64,000 nt of DNA from Massilia sp. erpn (GCF_024400215.1 NZ_CP053748.1:1178001-1242000); one strand, 5' to 3'. Shown: positions 46,664 through 57,689, counted from the first letter of the stretch. Program-made: numbers and translations. The notes: generated by a model from the letters alone, not told the origin.

Positions 46664-46732
46664 ATACTGCCTGAACCGTCCTGTGCGCTTAAAGCAGACT
46701 TAAAGCAGTCAGCGCGGGACTATCGGAGGTGA

Positions 46733-47401
46733 TTATTTCAAGCCGGCCACGTAGTCAGCCACGGCCTTCATTTCCTCTTCGGACATGCGTTTGGCGATGG
46801 TGCTCATTTCCTGGCTGTTCTTGCGGCTGTCGGTCTTGAACAGGGCCAACTGGGCAGCGGTGTAGTCCTGGTGCTGGCCACCGATGCGCGGATAGGTGGC
46901 TGGCATGCCGGCGCCCGCAGGGCCATGGCAGCTGGCGCAGGCGGGGACGTTCTTCTCGGCGATGCCGCCGCGATAGATCTTCTTGCCCAGTTCCACCGTG
47001 TCTTTATTTTTGGCGGCACCCGGTTTCGAGGTCTGGGTCGCCAGGTAGGCGGCGATGTTTTTCTTTTCCTCGTCCGACAGCATCTTGGAGAAGGTGGTCA
47101 TCACCGGCTGGCTGCGCGACGGGCCTTCGAAGCTCACCAGCTGTTTGTAGAGATACGCTTCCGGCTGGCCGGCCAGTTTCGGGTTGGCGGTGATGGTCGA
47201 ATTGCCGGCGGCGCCGTGGCAGGACACGCAAGCTGGCAGGCCGCGCGCTGCATCGCCATCGGCGTACAGGGTGGCGCCTTTAGCTGCATCGGGCTTGGCT
47301 GCGGCCGGAGCGTGTTTCGCGTCAGCCGCCGATGCCACGCCGGAAACGGCCAGCAGAGCAACGAACAAGGATTTTATAAATGGTGAATTCGCACGATTCA
47401 T
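46733..47401 (-). CDS. di-heme cytochrome c4
   Basis: A 222-residue periplasmic cytochrome with a signal peptide (to about ASAAD) and two homologous heme domains, CVSCHG near residue 58 and CASCHG near residue 153, each followed by its own Met ligand region (MTTFSKMLS, MSTIAKRMS). It likely carries electrons from the bc1 complex to terminal oxidases. It is divergent from yihA and upstream of the resB-ccsB maturation genes. Confidence 0.94.
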   Translation of the reverse strand: MNRANSPFIKSLFVALLAVSGVASAADAKHAPAAAKPDAAKGATLYADGDAARGLPACVSCHGAAGNSTITANPKLAGQPEAYLYKQLVSFEGPSRSQPVMTTFSKMLSDEEKKNIAAYLATQTSKPGAAKNKDTVELGKKIYRGGIAEKNVPACASCHGPAGAGMPATYPRIGGQHQDYTAAQLALFKTDSRKNSQEMSTIAKRMSEEEMKAVADYVAGLK

Positions 47402-47562
47402 TCAGACACCCTGAGACAGATTAGAATTAGTAATAATTATTGCTGTATCAGCTCGCCTTATATTTCTGGCAGATCGCTCCGCAACAGCAATTCGCAACCC
47501 CTTATTGTACAATAGCTTTATCGCGTTAATGCTCCCTTTTGTTGTAATTCCCTCTCACTCCC

Positions 47563-49310
<1,748 letters not shown>

Positions 49311-49317
49311 AGCCTCT

Positions 49318-49441
49318 GATCTAAATCAACAAATGTCCCACCCTGGTGTCAGGCACCAGAGTCGGACATTCTTTGATTTTGCGCAAACAATGTCCTACCT
49401 TGGTGTCAGGCACCAGGGTGGGACATTGTTTGTTTTAGATC
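49318..49441. repeat. double palindromic repeat between hemB and TonB-like gene
   Basis: Two related palindromes in tandem (about 49329-49375 and 49384-49432), each built as TGTCC-n-TTGGTGTC-A-GGCACCA-n-GGACA. They are joined by a TTTGCGCAAA palindrome at 49378-49387 and enclosed by outer arms GATCTAAA (49318-49325) / TTTAGATC (49434-49441). The TGGTG-xC-A-GGCACCA core relates them to the copy at 57.7 kb. They lie between convergent stops and could fold in either transcript as a terminator. Confidence 0.8.
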
Positions 49442-49448
49442 AAAGGGA

Positions 49449-50354
49449 TTAGCGGGCGCGGCGGTATTCGGGGAACATTTCCTTCATCAGGAAAGAGGCC
49501 AGTTCGGCTTCGTCGTCCTTGCGCGCGCTCATGCGCACCACCTTGCCGAGGCGGTGCGATTCCCATTCGAAGTCGCCGGGCTTTTCTTTGCGGATGAGCT
49601 CGATCATCTTTTTCACCACGGCCGTTTCGATATCGGCTTCGCCGCTCACTTCAACGTGCACCTGCTGCAGCCATTGGCGCTTGAAGTTGGTGTTCCAGCC
49701 ACGGAATTTGACGTCGGCGCTGTTGAAGGTTTTGTTGGTGACGTCGAAGATGCCGCCGGTTTCGTTGCGCTCGCCATTGGCGCTGCGGCCCTGGGCGCCC
49801 ATGATGTTGGCGCGGGCAATGCGGCGGGCGCGGTCGTCGTCGCTTTCGGGCGCGGCTTCGGCCGAGGGCACGGCGCCGCGGCGGCGGCGCGCCGCTTCAA
49901 CCATGGCCTGCATATCGTCCACTTGCGGCGGCGGCGGGGTCAGCTTGGCCGGCTGCTGCGTACGCGGCTGCTCGGGAATTTCGACCTGGGTGATGGCGTT
50001 CGGGTTGTGGCGCTGCGGCACGATGCGCGGCGTGATCTTGGCCGGCTGGGTCTTGCGCGGCGTGGGCTTCTGTTCAGGCTGGGGCTGGGTTTTGGGCTTG
50101 CTGGGCTTGGTTTTCGGCAGCGGCGCGACCCACACCATTTCGCCTTCCTTGGCCGGCGGGGTCAGGACAATCTTGCGATTCGGGCCAAACAGAAAGTACA
50201 GCGCCACCAGCACGTGCAGGGCCACCGAGATGGCGATGCCGATGCGGTTCGGCTGTTTGTCGCCGTAGCCGCCCGGCGCCGGCAGGCGCTGGCCGCACGC
50301 TTCGCAATACTCGTGGTGATCCGTGTGGGAACGGGTGAACTGAAACAACATCAT
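49449..50354 (-). CDS. proline-rich single-span membrane protein, TonB-like layout
   Basis: A 301-residue protein not recognised as a known family. Residues 12-24 hold CEACGQ, half of a zinc-ribbon-like Cys pair. One transmembrane helix lies at about 40-57 (IGIAISVALHVLVALYFLFG), followed by a Lys/Pro-rich region (KTKPSKPKTQPQPEQKPTPRK) and a C-terminal alpha/beta domain (FKRQWLQQVHVEVSGEADIETAVVKKMIELIRKEK). The layout recalls TonB/TolA proteins that span the periplasm, but the C-terminus lacks a clear TonB motif. It is downstream of the RND pump gene by about 106 bases. Confidence 0.7.
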   Translation of the reverse strand: MMLFQFTRSHTDHHEYCEACGQRLPAPGGYGDKQPNRIGIAISVALHVLVALYFLFGPNRKIVLTPPAKEGEMVWVAPLPKTKPSKPKTQPQPEQKPTPRKTQPAKITPRIVPQRHNPNAITQVEIPEQPRTQQPAKLTPPPPQVDDMQAMVEAARRRRGAVPSAEAAPESDDDRARRIARANIMGAQGRSANGERNETGGIFDVTNKTFNSADVKFRGWNTNFKRQWLQQVHVEVSGEADIETAVVKKMIELIRKEKPGDFEWESHRLGKVVRMSARKDDEAELASFLMKEMFPEYRRAR

Positions 50355-50460
50355 CGGACTTTCTGCGCAAAGCGGTCTGCTGGTCTGGTGAAGAAGCTTA
50401 CTAAAACTCGGTCTTGATGGATGTTAGCGAATGTATCAATAACAACCGTCCCGCATCATA

Positions 50461-53400
50461 TCAGTGCTTGAGCGCGCTGACAGCTTTCAGCTCGACCAGC
50501 TTGCCGCCCTCTTCCTCCGCCTCCTCGGCCAGCTCGGCATCGCTCATGGGACCGTTGCCGCTGTATTTGTCGAGGAAGAGGTAGATCACCGGGGTGATGT
50601 AGAGCGTAATCACCTGCGAGAACAGCAGGCCACCGACCACCGCCAGGCCCAACGGCTGGCGCAGCTCAGCACCCGCGCCCAGGCCGAGCGCGATGGGCAG
50701 CGCGCCCATCATGGCGGCCAGGGTGGTCATCAGGATGGGACGGAAGCGCAGCACGCAGGCTTCTCGGATCGCCTCCTGCGGCGTGCGCCCTTCCGTGCGC
50801 TGGGCTTGCAGGGCGAAGTCGATCATCATGATGGCGTTCTTCTTGACGATGCCGATCAGCATCAGAATACCGATGATGGCGATCATGGTCAGATCGAGGT
50901 TGAAGAGCCACAAGGTCAGCAGCGCGCCGACGGCGGCCGACGGCAGGCCGGCCAGAATCGTCAGCGGGTGGATATAGCTTTCGTACAGCACGCCCAGCAA
51001 CACGTAGATCACGCCGAGCGCGGCAATGATCAGGATGAGCTGGCTGCTCTGCGAGCTCTGGAACACGGCCGCGTCGCCGCCATAGGTCGTGATGATGGAA
51101 GGCGGCAAGCCCATTTCGGCGCCCATGCGGTCGATCTTGGCCGTGGCATTGCCGAGCGGGACATCGGGCGCCAGATTGAAGGAAATCGTGATCGCCTGCA
51201 ACTGGCCCTGGTGGTTGACCGAGGTCGGCCCCACCGTGCGCTCGACCGAGGCGAAGCTCGACAGCTGCACCAGTTGGCCGCTGGCATTGCGCACCGAGAC
51301 CTTGGTCAGCGCATCGTCGAACTGGCGGTCTTCGGTGGCTGCTTCCAGGATCACGTAGTAGCTGGCGGCCGCGGAATAGATGGTCGAGACCTGGCGCTCG
51401 CCGAAGGCGAGATACAGCGCGCTGCGGATATCGGCGATCTTCACGCCCAGGGTATTGGCCTTGTCGCGGTCGATCTTGAGCGAAGCCTGCAGGCCGCGGT
51501 TCTGCGAGTCGGTGGTGACGTCGCGGAAGTCCTGGTCGGCGCGCATCGATTCGACGAACTTGCCGGCCCAGTCATTCAGCGCATCGGAGCTGACCGACTG
51601 CAGGGTGTACTGGTAGCGGCTCTTGCTCGGACGGCCGCCCAGCTGCAGGTTCTGCGCCGGGCGCAGGTAGACGGCAATGCCGGCCACCTGGCGCGCCGAT
51701 TTGCGCAGGCTGTCCAGCACTTCCGGCATCTTGGCGCGTTCGCCGCGCGGCTTAAGCACGAGGAACATGCGGCCGGTATTGCCGCCGCTGGAGAAGGACG
51801 TCACGTCTTGCACATTCGGGTTGGCGCGCATGCGCTCCACTACCTGCATCTGCAATTCCAGCATGGCCGAGGACGAGATGTCTTCCGAGGCTTCCGTGGT
51901 GGCCTGGATCTGGCCCAGGTCTTCCTCGGGGAAGAAGCCTTTGGGAATGGTGGCGTACATGATCACTGTCAGCACGAAGGTGGCGATGGCGATGGCCAGC
52001 ACGATGTAGCGGTGGTGCAGGGCCACGTCCAGCGTGCGCGCATAGCCGTCGCGCAGCTTGCCGAAAGCCGCCTCGAAGTGGCGGCCGATGAAGCTGTCGT
52101 CGCCCGAGGTTTCGTGCGAGTCGGCCGGCATGAAGCGCGCCGCCAGCATGGGCACCAGGGTCAGCGAGACCACGGCCGAGACCAGCACCGACAGCGCCAC
52201 CACCACGGCGAATTCATGGAACAGCAGGCCGATCACGCCCGGCATGAAGAAGATCGGAATGAAGACCGCCACCAGCGAGATCGAAATCGAAATAATCGTG
52301 AAGCCCATTTCACGCGAGCCGACCAGGGCGGCCTGCAAGGGCTTCATGCCATGCTCGATATGGCGCACGATGTTTTCCAGCACCACGATGGCATCGTCCA
52401 CCACCAAGCCCACGGCCAGCGTGATGCCGAGCAGGGACACGTTGTCCAGGCTGTAGCCGAAGGCGTACAGCAGGGCCAGCGCGCCGAGCAACGAGATCGG
52501 CATGGTGACGGCCGGGATGAAGGTCGCGGCCAGACGGCGCAGGAAGAGGAAGATCACCAGCACCACCAGCACCACGGTCAGCGCCAGGGTCAGGTTGACG
52601 TCGTGGATGGCTTCGCGGATCGAGACCGAGCGGTCGTTGACGAGGTTGATCTTGATCGATTGCGGCAGCTGGGCGCGGAAGCGCGGCAAGAGCGCGCGCA
52701 CGCCGTCGACCACCTGCACGGTATTGGCGTCGGGCTGGCGCTGCACCATGAGCACGATGGAGCGTTCGCCGTTATAGCTGCCGGCCGTTTTCACCGACTG
52801 GAAGCTGTCTTCGACGGTGGCGACGTCTTTCAGACGCACCGGCTGGCCATTGCGGTTGGCGATGATCAGTTCGGCGAATTCGGCCGCCTTCATGAGCTGG
52901 GCATTGCCCTGGATGGTCAGGGTCTGGCTGGGGCCGTCGAGAATGCCGAGCGGGGTGTTGGCGTTGGCGGCGCGCACGGCCGTGGCCAGCTCGTCCAGGG
53001 TCAGATTGCGCGCGTTGAGCAGGTCGGCCTTGGCGCGCACGCGCACGGCGAAGCGCTTCTGGCCGTTGACCGAGACCTGGGCCACGCCCGGCAGGGTGGA
53101 CAGGCTGGGCGCGATCAGGTTTTCCGCGTAATCGTTGAGCTCGGACAGACTGAGCGAGGGCGAGGTCATGGCCATGAACAGCACCGGCGCGTCGGCCGGG
53201 TTGACCTTGCGGTAGGACGGCAGCTCCGTCATTTCCTGCGGCAGCGCGCGCTGGGCGCGCAGCAGGGCCGCCTGCACGTCGACGGCGGCCTGGTTGACGT
53301 TGATGCTGGGGTCGAATTCCAGGGTCAGCGAGGTGGAGCCGAGATTGCTGGTCGAGGTGATCAGGCTCAGGCCGGCAATGGTGGAGAATTGCTTTTCCAG

Positions 53401-53598
53401 CGGCAGGGCCACGGACGAGGCCATGGTTTCCGGGCTGGCGCCGGGCAGGTCGGCGCTGACGTTGATGACCGGGGTGTTATAGCTGGGCAGAGCGGCGACC
53501 GGGATGTGCGAATAGGACAGCACGCCGGCCAGGATCACGCTCAGCGACAGCAGCACCACCATGACGGGGCGCCGGATGCTCAGTTCGGACAGATTCAT
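50461..53598 (-). CDS. RND multidrug efflux permease (MdtB/MdtC-like)
   Basis: A 1045-residue inner-membrane proton-drug antiporter with the standard RND layout: helix 1 at residues 10-30, a large porter loop, helices 2-6, a second loop and helices 8-12. The proton-relay acidic pair is in GLVVDDAIVVLEN. The start MNLSELSIRRPVMVVLL is typical of the HAE1/MdtBC subgroup. It overlaps the adaptor stop by four bases. It needs an outer-membrane channel encoded elsewhere. Confidence 0.93.
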   Translation of the reverse strand: MNLSELSIRRPVMVVLLSLSVILAGVLSYSHIPVAALPSYNTPVINVSADLPGASPETMASSVALPLEKQFSTIAGLSLITSTSNLGSTSLTLEFDPSINVNQAAVDVQAALLRAQRALPQEMTELPSYRKVNPADAPVLFMAMTSPSLSLSELNDYAENLIAPSLSTLPGVAQVSVNGQKRFAVRVRAKADLLNARNLTLDELATAVRAANANTPLGILDGPSQTLTIQGNAQLMKAAEFAELIIANRNGQPVRLKDVATVEDSFQSVKTAGSYNGERSIVLMVQRQPDANTVQVVDGVRALLPRFRAQLPQSIKINLVNDRSVSIREAIHDVNLTLALTVVLVVLVIFLFLRRLAATFIPAVTMPISLLGALALLYAFGYSLDNVSLLGITLAVGLVVDDAIVVLENIVRHIEHGMKPLQAALVGSREMGFTIISISISLVAVFIPIFFMPGVIGLLFHEFAVVVALSVLVSAVVSLTLVPMLAARFMPADSHETSGDDSFIGRHFEAAFGKLRDGYARTLDVALHHRYIVLAIAIATFVLTVIMYATIPKGFFPEEDLGQIQATTEASEDISSSAMLELQMQVVERMRANPNVQDVTSFSSGGNTGRMFLVLKPRGERAKMPEVLDSLRKSARQVAGIAVYLRPAQNLQLGGRPSKSRYQYTLQSVSSDALNDWAGKFVESMRADQDFRDVTTDSQNRGLQASLKIDRDKANTLGVKIADIRSALYLAFGERQVSTIYSAAASYYVILEAATEDRQFDDALTKVSVRNASGQLVQLSSFASVERTVGPTSVNHQGQLQAITISFNLAPDVPLGNATAKIDRMGAEMGLPPSIITTYGGDAAVFQSSQSSQLILIIAALGVIYVLLGVLYESYIHPLTILAGLPSAAVGALLTLWLFNLDLTMIAIIGILMLIGIVKKNAIMMIDFALQAQRTEGRTPQEAIREACVLRFRPILMTTLAAMMGALPIALGLGAGAELRQPLGLAVVGGLLFSQVITLYITPVIYLFLDKYSGNGPMSDAELAEEAEEEGGKLVELKAVSALKH

Positions 53599-54770
53599 TC
53601 CGCCTTACCCTTCTGCTGCTGGCCTTTGCCGCCATGCTTGGTGCCGGCCGCATCGGCGATGCGGATCTTGCCGCCGGGACGCAGGTTTTGCTTGCCTTCC
53701 ACGATGATCTTTTCATCGCCCTTCAGGCCGGTTACAGCGGCCTGGGTGCCGAAGGCATGCAGGCGCTGCACATTCACCACGGTGGCCGTATTGTCGGGTG
53801 CCACGGTGTAGACGAAAGTACCACGGGTATTCGTAATGATAGCGTTTTGCGGCACCACCAAGGCGTCTTTCAGGGTTTGCACGGTGAGCTTGGTGTTCAC
53901 GTACTGGCCGGGCCAGAGCCGGGTGTCGCGGTTGTCGAACTGGGCCTTCACGCGGATCACGCCGGCCACCGGATCGACGGTATTGTCGATAAAGCTGAGC
54001 TGGCCATCGATAGGCTGGTTCGAATTGTTCTGGAACACCTGCACCGCCACCTTGCCGGCGCGCTGGGCGTCGAGCAGGGCCGCCAGGCTGCTTTCGGGCA
54101 GCGTGAAGGCGACATTGATGGGGTTGAGCTGGGTGATCACGGCCAGCGAGGTCGACAGCTGCACCAGGCTGCCCGGATAGACATTGATGGCGCCCACCCG
54201 GCCCGCCAGCGGGGCGCGGATCACGGTATAGCTCTGGCTCACCTTCTGGGCGCGGGCGGCGGCGATATCGGCTTCCAGGGTGGCGCGCGCGCCCTCGACC
54301 TGGCTCTTCAAGGTATCGACGGCACCCTGGGCGATGAATTTCTGGTTCAGCAATTCCTGGCTGCGCTTGTACTGGCGCTCCAGGTCGGCCAGGGTGGCGC
54401 GGTCCTTGGCCACCTGGGCCTCGGCCTTGTCCAGGTTGGCCGCCTCGCTGCGGGCGTCGAGCGAGAACATCAGTTCGCCTTCCTTGACGAACTGGCCTTC
54501 CTTCACATGGACCTTGGCAATGGTGCTGGTGGTCTGGGGATGCAGGTCGACCGTGCTGATCGGGCTGACCGTGCCATTGGCCTGCAGTAATACCGGCACA
54601 TCCTGGCGCACCGGCGCGACCACATTCACCGTGGTCGGTCCCTGGCCCATGGCATTGGCGCCGGACTTGCCGGCGCCCTGGCCTTCCGCCGGTTTATGCG
54701 TGAAATGCCAAGCGCCCGCGCCGATCAGGACAGCTACGCCTACCAGAATTCCCAGTGTCTTCTTTTTCAT
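53595..54770 (-). CDS. RND periplasmic adaptor protein (MdtA-like)
   Basis: A 391-residue membrane-fusion protein. One N-terminal anchor (MKKKTLGILVGVAVLIGAG) is followed by the lipoyl halves (VDLHPQTTSTIAKVHVKEGQFVKEGE and YTVIRAPLAGRVGAINVYPGSLV) flanking a coiled-coil hairpin (about residues 125-170), then beta-barrel and membrane-proximal domains. A Lys/Gln-rich tail ends it. The start was chosen at the anchor; the upstream frame adds nothing recognisable. It overlaps the RND gene (ATGA). Confidence 0.93.
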   Translation of the reverse strand: MKKKTLGILVGVAVLIGAGAWHFTHKPAEGQGAGKSGANAMGQGPTTVNVVAPVRQDVPVLLQANGTVSPISTVDLHPQTTSTIAKVHVKEGQFVKEGELMFSLDARSEAANLDKAEAQVAKDRATLADLERQYKRSQELLNQKFIAQGAVDTLKSQVEGARATLEADIAAARAQKVSQSYTVIRAPLAGRVGAINVYPGSLVQLSTSLAVITQLNPINVAFTLPESSLAALLDAQRAGKVAVQVFQNNSNQPIDGQLSFIDNTVDPVAGVIRVKAQFDNRDTRLWPGQYVNTKLTVQTLKDALVVPQNAIITNTRGTFVYTVAPDNTATVVNVQRLHAFGTQAAVTGLKGDEKIIVEGKQNLRPGGKIRIADAAGTKHGGKGQQQKGKAE

Positions 54771-54863
54771 TCGTACTTTACGGCAAAGTTTAAGAATCGC
54801 CGCCCGCGCCTGCACGGCGAGCGGATTGTCGCACACATAGGCGACGTTAGAGTATGGATCGTG

Positions 54864-56219
54864 TCATTTACCGGCGTAATACTCCGGGATCACGAGAGTG
54901 ACTTCGAGTCCGCCCTGCTCCAGATTGGCCAGGGTCAGGGTGGCGCCGTGCTGCTCGGCGATATTGCGCGCGATGGTCAGGCCCAAGCCCGTGCCGCCCG
55001 AGCTGCGCGAACGCGAAGTTTCGATGCGGTAAAACGGTTCGAACACGCGCGCCAGCTGGTCGGCCGGGATGCCGGGGCCGCTGTCGCGGATGCGGATGCG
55101 CGCCGCGCCGCCGACACGTTCGACCGCGACGTGCGCCTGTTGGCCGTATTTAACGGCGTTATCGAGCAAGTTGACGAGACAACGGCGAATATCCAACGGC
55201 CGGCACATCATCGCCATGGCCGAGCGGCCATCCAGCACGACGCGCTGGCCGGCATCGGCGGCATCGGCGCAAACGCTGTCGAGCAAGGAGTCGAGGTCGA
55301 GGGCTTGCATGGCTTCGGTGGCGTCCATGCTGCGCGCCAGGTCCAGGCCTTCCTTGACCATCTGCTGCATGGCCGACAGGTCGCCGATCAGCTTTTGCTG
55401 CAAATCCTCATCCCGCACTTTTTCCAGACGCAGGCGCATGCGGGTCAACGGGGTTTGCAGATCGTGGGTGATGGCGGCCAGCATCTCGGTGCGCTGGAAG
55501 ATGTGCTGGCGGATGCGCGCCTGCATGGCGTTGAAGGCGGCGCCGGCCTGGCGGATCTCGCTGGCGCCGGCCAGGGCCAGCGGCGGGTGGTTGATGTCGT
55601 TGCCCAGGTCTTTGGCGGCCTGGGCCAGCTTTTTCAGCGGCCGCATGGTCATGCGCGTGACCAGGTAGGCCAGGATGGCGATGCTGAGCAGGAAGGGCAG
55701 GAAGACGGCGTATTCGTTATGGCCGGTGGGTGGCGGCGAGCGCGGCGGCAGCACCGAGAGCCTGAGCAGCTGGCCGTCGCGCATGCGCACCAGGATTTCC
55801 TCGCAGGTGCCGCGCCACTGCGTCGGGCCGAAGATAGAGTTGGACTGGCGCGGCTGGTCGCAGGCCTCGGGCCGGCCAGCCAGCGGCGTCAGCACGTAGT
55901 CCGCGCCCAGGCGCGCGCCCAGAGCGCGGGAAAACTCGGTGGGAGGCTGGGTGGCGGCGCCCAGGCTTTCGATCGGTTCCAGGCGCAGACCGCCCTTGCT
56001 GGCCACGCGCAGATACTGGCCGCGCGCCTCGGGCAGCACCACTTCGGCCGTGGTGATCAGCTGCTCGACCCGCTCCAGCGCATGGTAGTCGCGGTAGCGC
56101 GACAGGGTGCGCTGCCGCTCGTTGACGGCCAGCCACTGGGTCAGGGCAGCCGATGCGACGATGCCCAGCATCAAGACCAGAAATACCCGCCCGGTCATCG
56201 AGCGCCAGAAAGCTTTCAC
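54864..56219 (-). CDS. envelope sensor histidine kinase
   Basis: A 451-residue EnvZ/CpxA-class kinase. There are two membrane helices (about residues 10-30 and 165-185) around a periplasmic sensor, then a HAMP domain (TRMTMRPLKKLAQAAKDLGND). The H-box is AAITHDLQTPLTRMRLR with His near residue 247, the N-box LVNLLDNAVKYG, the G1 box DSGPGIPADQLARVFEPFYR and the G2 box GTGLGLTIARNIAEQHG. It overlaps the response-regulator stop (ATGA) and lies upstream of the RND adaptor, so it probably reports envelope or drug stress. Confidence 0.92.
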   Translation of the reverse strand: MKAFWRSMTGRVFLVLMLGIVASAALTQWLAVNERQRTLSRYRDYHALERVEQLITTAEVVLPEARGQYLRVASKGGLRLEPIESLGAATQPPTEFSRALGARLGADYVLTPLAGRPEACDQPRQSNSIFGPTQWRGTCEEILVRMRDGQLLRLSVLPPRSPPPTGHNEYAVFLPFLLSIAILAYLVTRMTMRPLKKLAQAAKDLGNDINHPPLALAGASEIRQAGAAFNAMQARIRQHIFQRTEMLAAITHDLQTPLTRMRLRLEKVRDEDLQQKLIGDLSAMQQMVKEGLDLARSMDATEAMQALDLDSLLDSVCADAADAGQRVVLDGRSAMAMMCRPLDIRRCLVNLLDNAVKYGQQAHVAVERVGGAARIRIRDSGPGIPADQLARVFEPFYRIETSRSRSSGGTGLGLTIARNIAEQHGATLTLANLEQGGLEVTLVIPEYYAGK

Positions 56220-56941
56220 GCCGCAGGCTCCACGCTGACCGCGCCGGCCAGCACATAGCCGCCGTTGCGCACAGTTTTAATGATTTGCGGCATGCGCGCA
56301 TCTTCGCCCAGTTTCTGGCGCAGGCGACTGATCTGGATATCGATTGAACGGTCAAAGGGGTCGGCGTCGCGGCCCTGGGTCAGGTTCAGCAGCTGGTCAC
56401 GGTTGAGCACGCGGTTCGGATGTTCGAGGAACACCTTGAGCAGGCGGAATTCGGCGCCCGAGAGCATGATGACGATGCCCTGCGGATTGAGCAGGTGGCG
56501 CGCCGTCAAGTCCAGGGTCCAGCCCGAGAAGCGGATCTGCTGGGCCTGGTCGGATACGCCGGCCGGCTGCGAGTTACTGCGGCGCAAGACGCTACGGATG
56601 CGCGCCAGCAGCTCGCGCGGCTCGAAAGGCTTGGGCAGGTAATCGTCGGCACCCATCTCCAGGCCGAGGATGCGGTCGAGCGGCTCGCTGCGCGCAGTCA
56701 GCATGATGACCGGCAAGGTCGAATGGGCGCGCAGCTTGCGGCACAGGGTCAAGCCATCCTCGCCCGGCAGGTTCAGGTCCAGCACGACCAGATCGGGGCG
56801 GGTTTCATCGAGCACCTTCCACATGGCGGCGCCGTCCGCCGCGCCCAGGGTGCGGTAACCGTTCGACTCCAGGTAGTCGGCCAGCAGGGTGCGGATGTCG
56901 CGGTCGTCATCGACGATCAGAAGAGTAGCAGATGGTTCCAT
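56216..56941 (-). CDS. OmpR-family response regulator
   Basis: A 241-residue regulator. The receiver domain has acidic pocket DDD near residues 11-13, phosphoacceptor D55 (VVLDLNLPGEDG), Thr in MLTARSE and the late Lys in PKPFEPRELLARI. The winged-helix DNA-binding domain is residues 135-235, with LSGAEFRLLKVFLEHPNRVLNRDQLLNLTQGRD and VRNGGYVLAG. It is first in the operon with the kinase and RND pump, and divergent from the Spy-like gene, whose intergenic region carries candidate binding sites. Confidence 0.94.
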   Translation of the reverse strand: MEPSATLLIVDDDRDIRTLLADYLESNGYRTLGAADGAAMWKVLDETRPDLVVLDLNLPGEDGLTLCRKLRAHSTLPVIMLTARSEPLDRILGLEMGADDYLPKPFEPRELLARIRSVLRRSNSQPAGVSDQAQQIRFSGWTLDLTARHLLNPQGIVIMLSGAEFRLLKVFLEHPNRVLNRDQLLNLTQGRDADPFDRSIDIQISRLRQKLGEDARMPQIIKTVRNGGYVLAGAVSVEPAA

Positions 56942-56984
56942 GCCTCAATTATCCTTAGTTCCGCGGCCGCTTACCAATGGGCTT

Positions 56985-57029
56985 TTGTATCGTCTTGTAT
57001 ATGCCGCCGCGGCGAAACATCTCGAAACA
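56985..57029. promoter_or_regulatory. candidate response-regulator boxes in divergent promoter
   Basis: There are two direct repeats, each with a 10-bp period: TTGTAT-n4-TTGTAT at 56985-57000, and CGAAACA-n3-CGAAACA at 57013-57029. Ten-base-phased tandem half-sites are the known binding pattern of OmpR/PhoB-family regulators. They lie between the regulator gene and the Spy-like gene and could serve both. Confidence 0.5.
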
Positions 57030-57132
57030 AAAAGCGGCGCTGCCGACACTTGGCAGAAACACCTGCTTGCGAAGATAGGTCCATGTGCTAAACCTGAGGT
57101 GCACATATTCCCACTCCAGAAAGGAAAGTATG

Positions 57133-57609
57133 ATGACCAGCTTACGCAAGAGTATTGCTATCGGGATGACCGTGCTGAGCCTGGGCACGGCCGCATTCAG
57201 CGCCCATGCCGAAGAAACCCCGGCGCAAGGCCGCCATGCGCACGCCGCCAATAAAGAAGAAGCCAAAGCCAAATGGCAGGAACATTTCGCGCAACGCCAG
57301 CAGCGTTTGCACGATAGCCTGAAATTAACGGCCCAGCAAGAACCCGCCTGGGCGACGTTTATCGCCGCCATTAAACCGGATATGAATGCCGCCCATCCCG
57401 ACCGCGCCGCCGCCGCAAATATGACGGCGCCGCAGAGAATGGAAAAACATCTGGAAATGGCGAAGCAGCATATTACCAAGCAGGAAAGCCACTTAGCCGC
57501 CCTGAAAACCTTCTATGCCGTACTGAGTCCCGAACAGCAGAAAATCTTCGACGAACAATCGAAGCGTCTGCACCAGCACCGCCGCGGCATGATGCGCCAC
57601 CACCACTGA
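57133..57609 (+). CDS. Spy/CpxP-like periplasmic LTXXQ protein
   Basis: A 158-residue periplasmic helical protein. The signal peptide ends at AFSAHAEE. Two LTxxQ-type motifs are visible (LTAQQEPAWATF and LSPEQQKIF), and His/Lys-rich stretches end in RHHH. The start at the second of two adjacent ATGs gives the best distance to AAGGA. Such proteins act as ATP-independent chaperones and in E. coli are induced by the Bae and Cpx systems. It is divergent from a two-component/RND operon here, which suggests the same logic. Confidence 0.87.
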   Translation: MTSLRKSIAIGMTVLSLGTAAFSAHAEETPAQGRHAHAANKEEAKAKWQEHFAQRQQRLHDSLKLTAQQEPAWATFIAAIKPDMNAAHPDRAAAANMTAPQRMEKHLEMAKQHITKQESHLAALKTFYAVLSPEQQKIFDEQSKRLHQHRRGMMRHHH

Positions 57610-57616
57610 GCCGCCC

Positions 57617-57639
57617 GCCGGGCCTAGGCCCGGCTTTTT
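57617..57639 (+). terminator. terminator of Spy-like gene
   Basis: A perfect stem GCCGGGCC/GGCCCGGC (57617-57634) followed by TTTTT, eight bases after the stop codon. Confidence 0.85.
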
Positions 57640-57689
57640 CGGCTTCACTCATGCTCAATATTGGCATGAATGCACCAAAATCCAGCGCA

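Noticed and set aside
43256..46732. Plus-strand open frame of about 1158 codons opposite msrP/ccsB/resB
   Set aside because: It lies wholly antisense to well-supported cytochrome c biogenesis genes and its composition (Gln/Arg/His/Gly) is that of a shadow frame.
50464..53811. Plus-strand open frame of about 1115 codons opposite the RND permease
   Set aside because: It is antisense to a full-length RND pump with all family motifs; the translation is His/Arg/Gln-rich with no domain.
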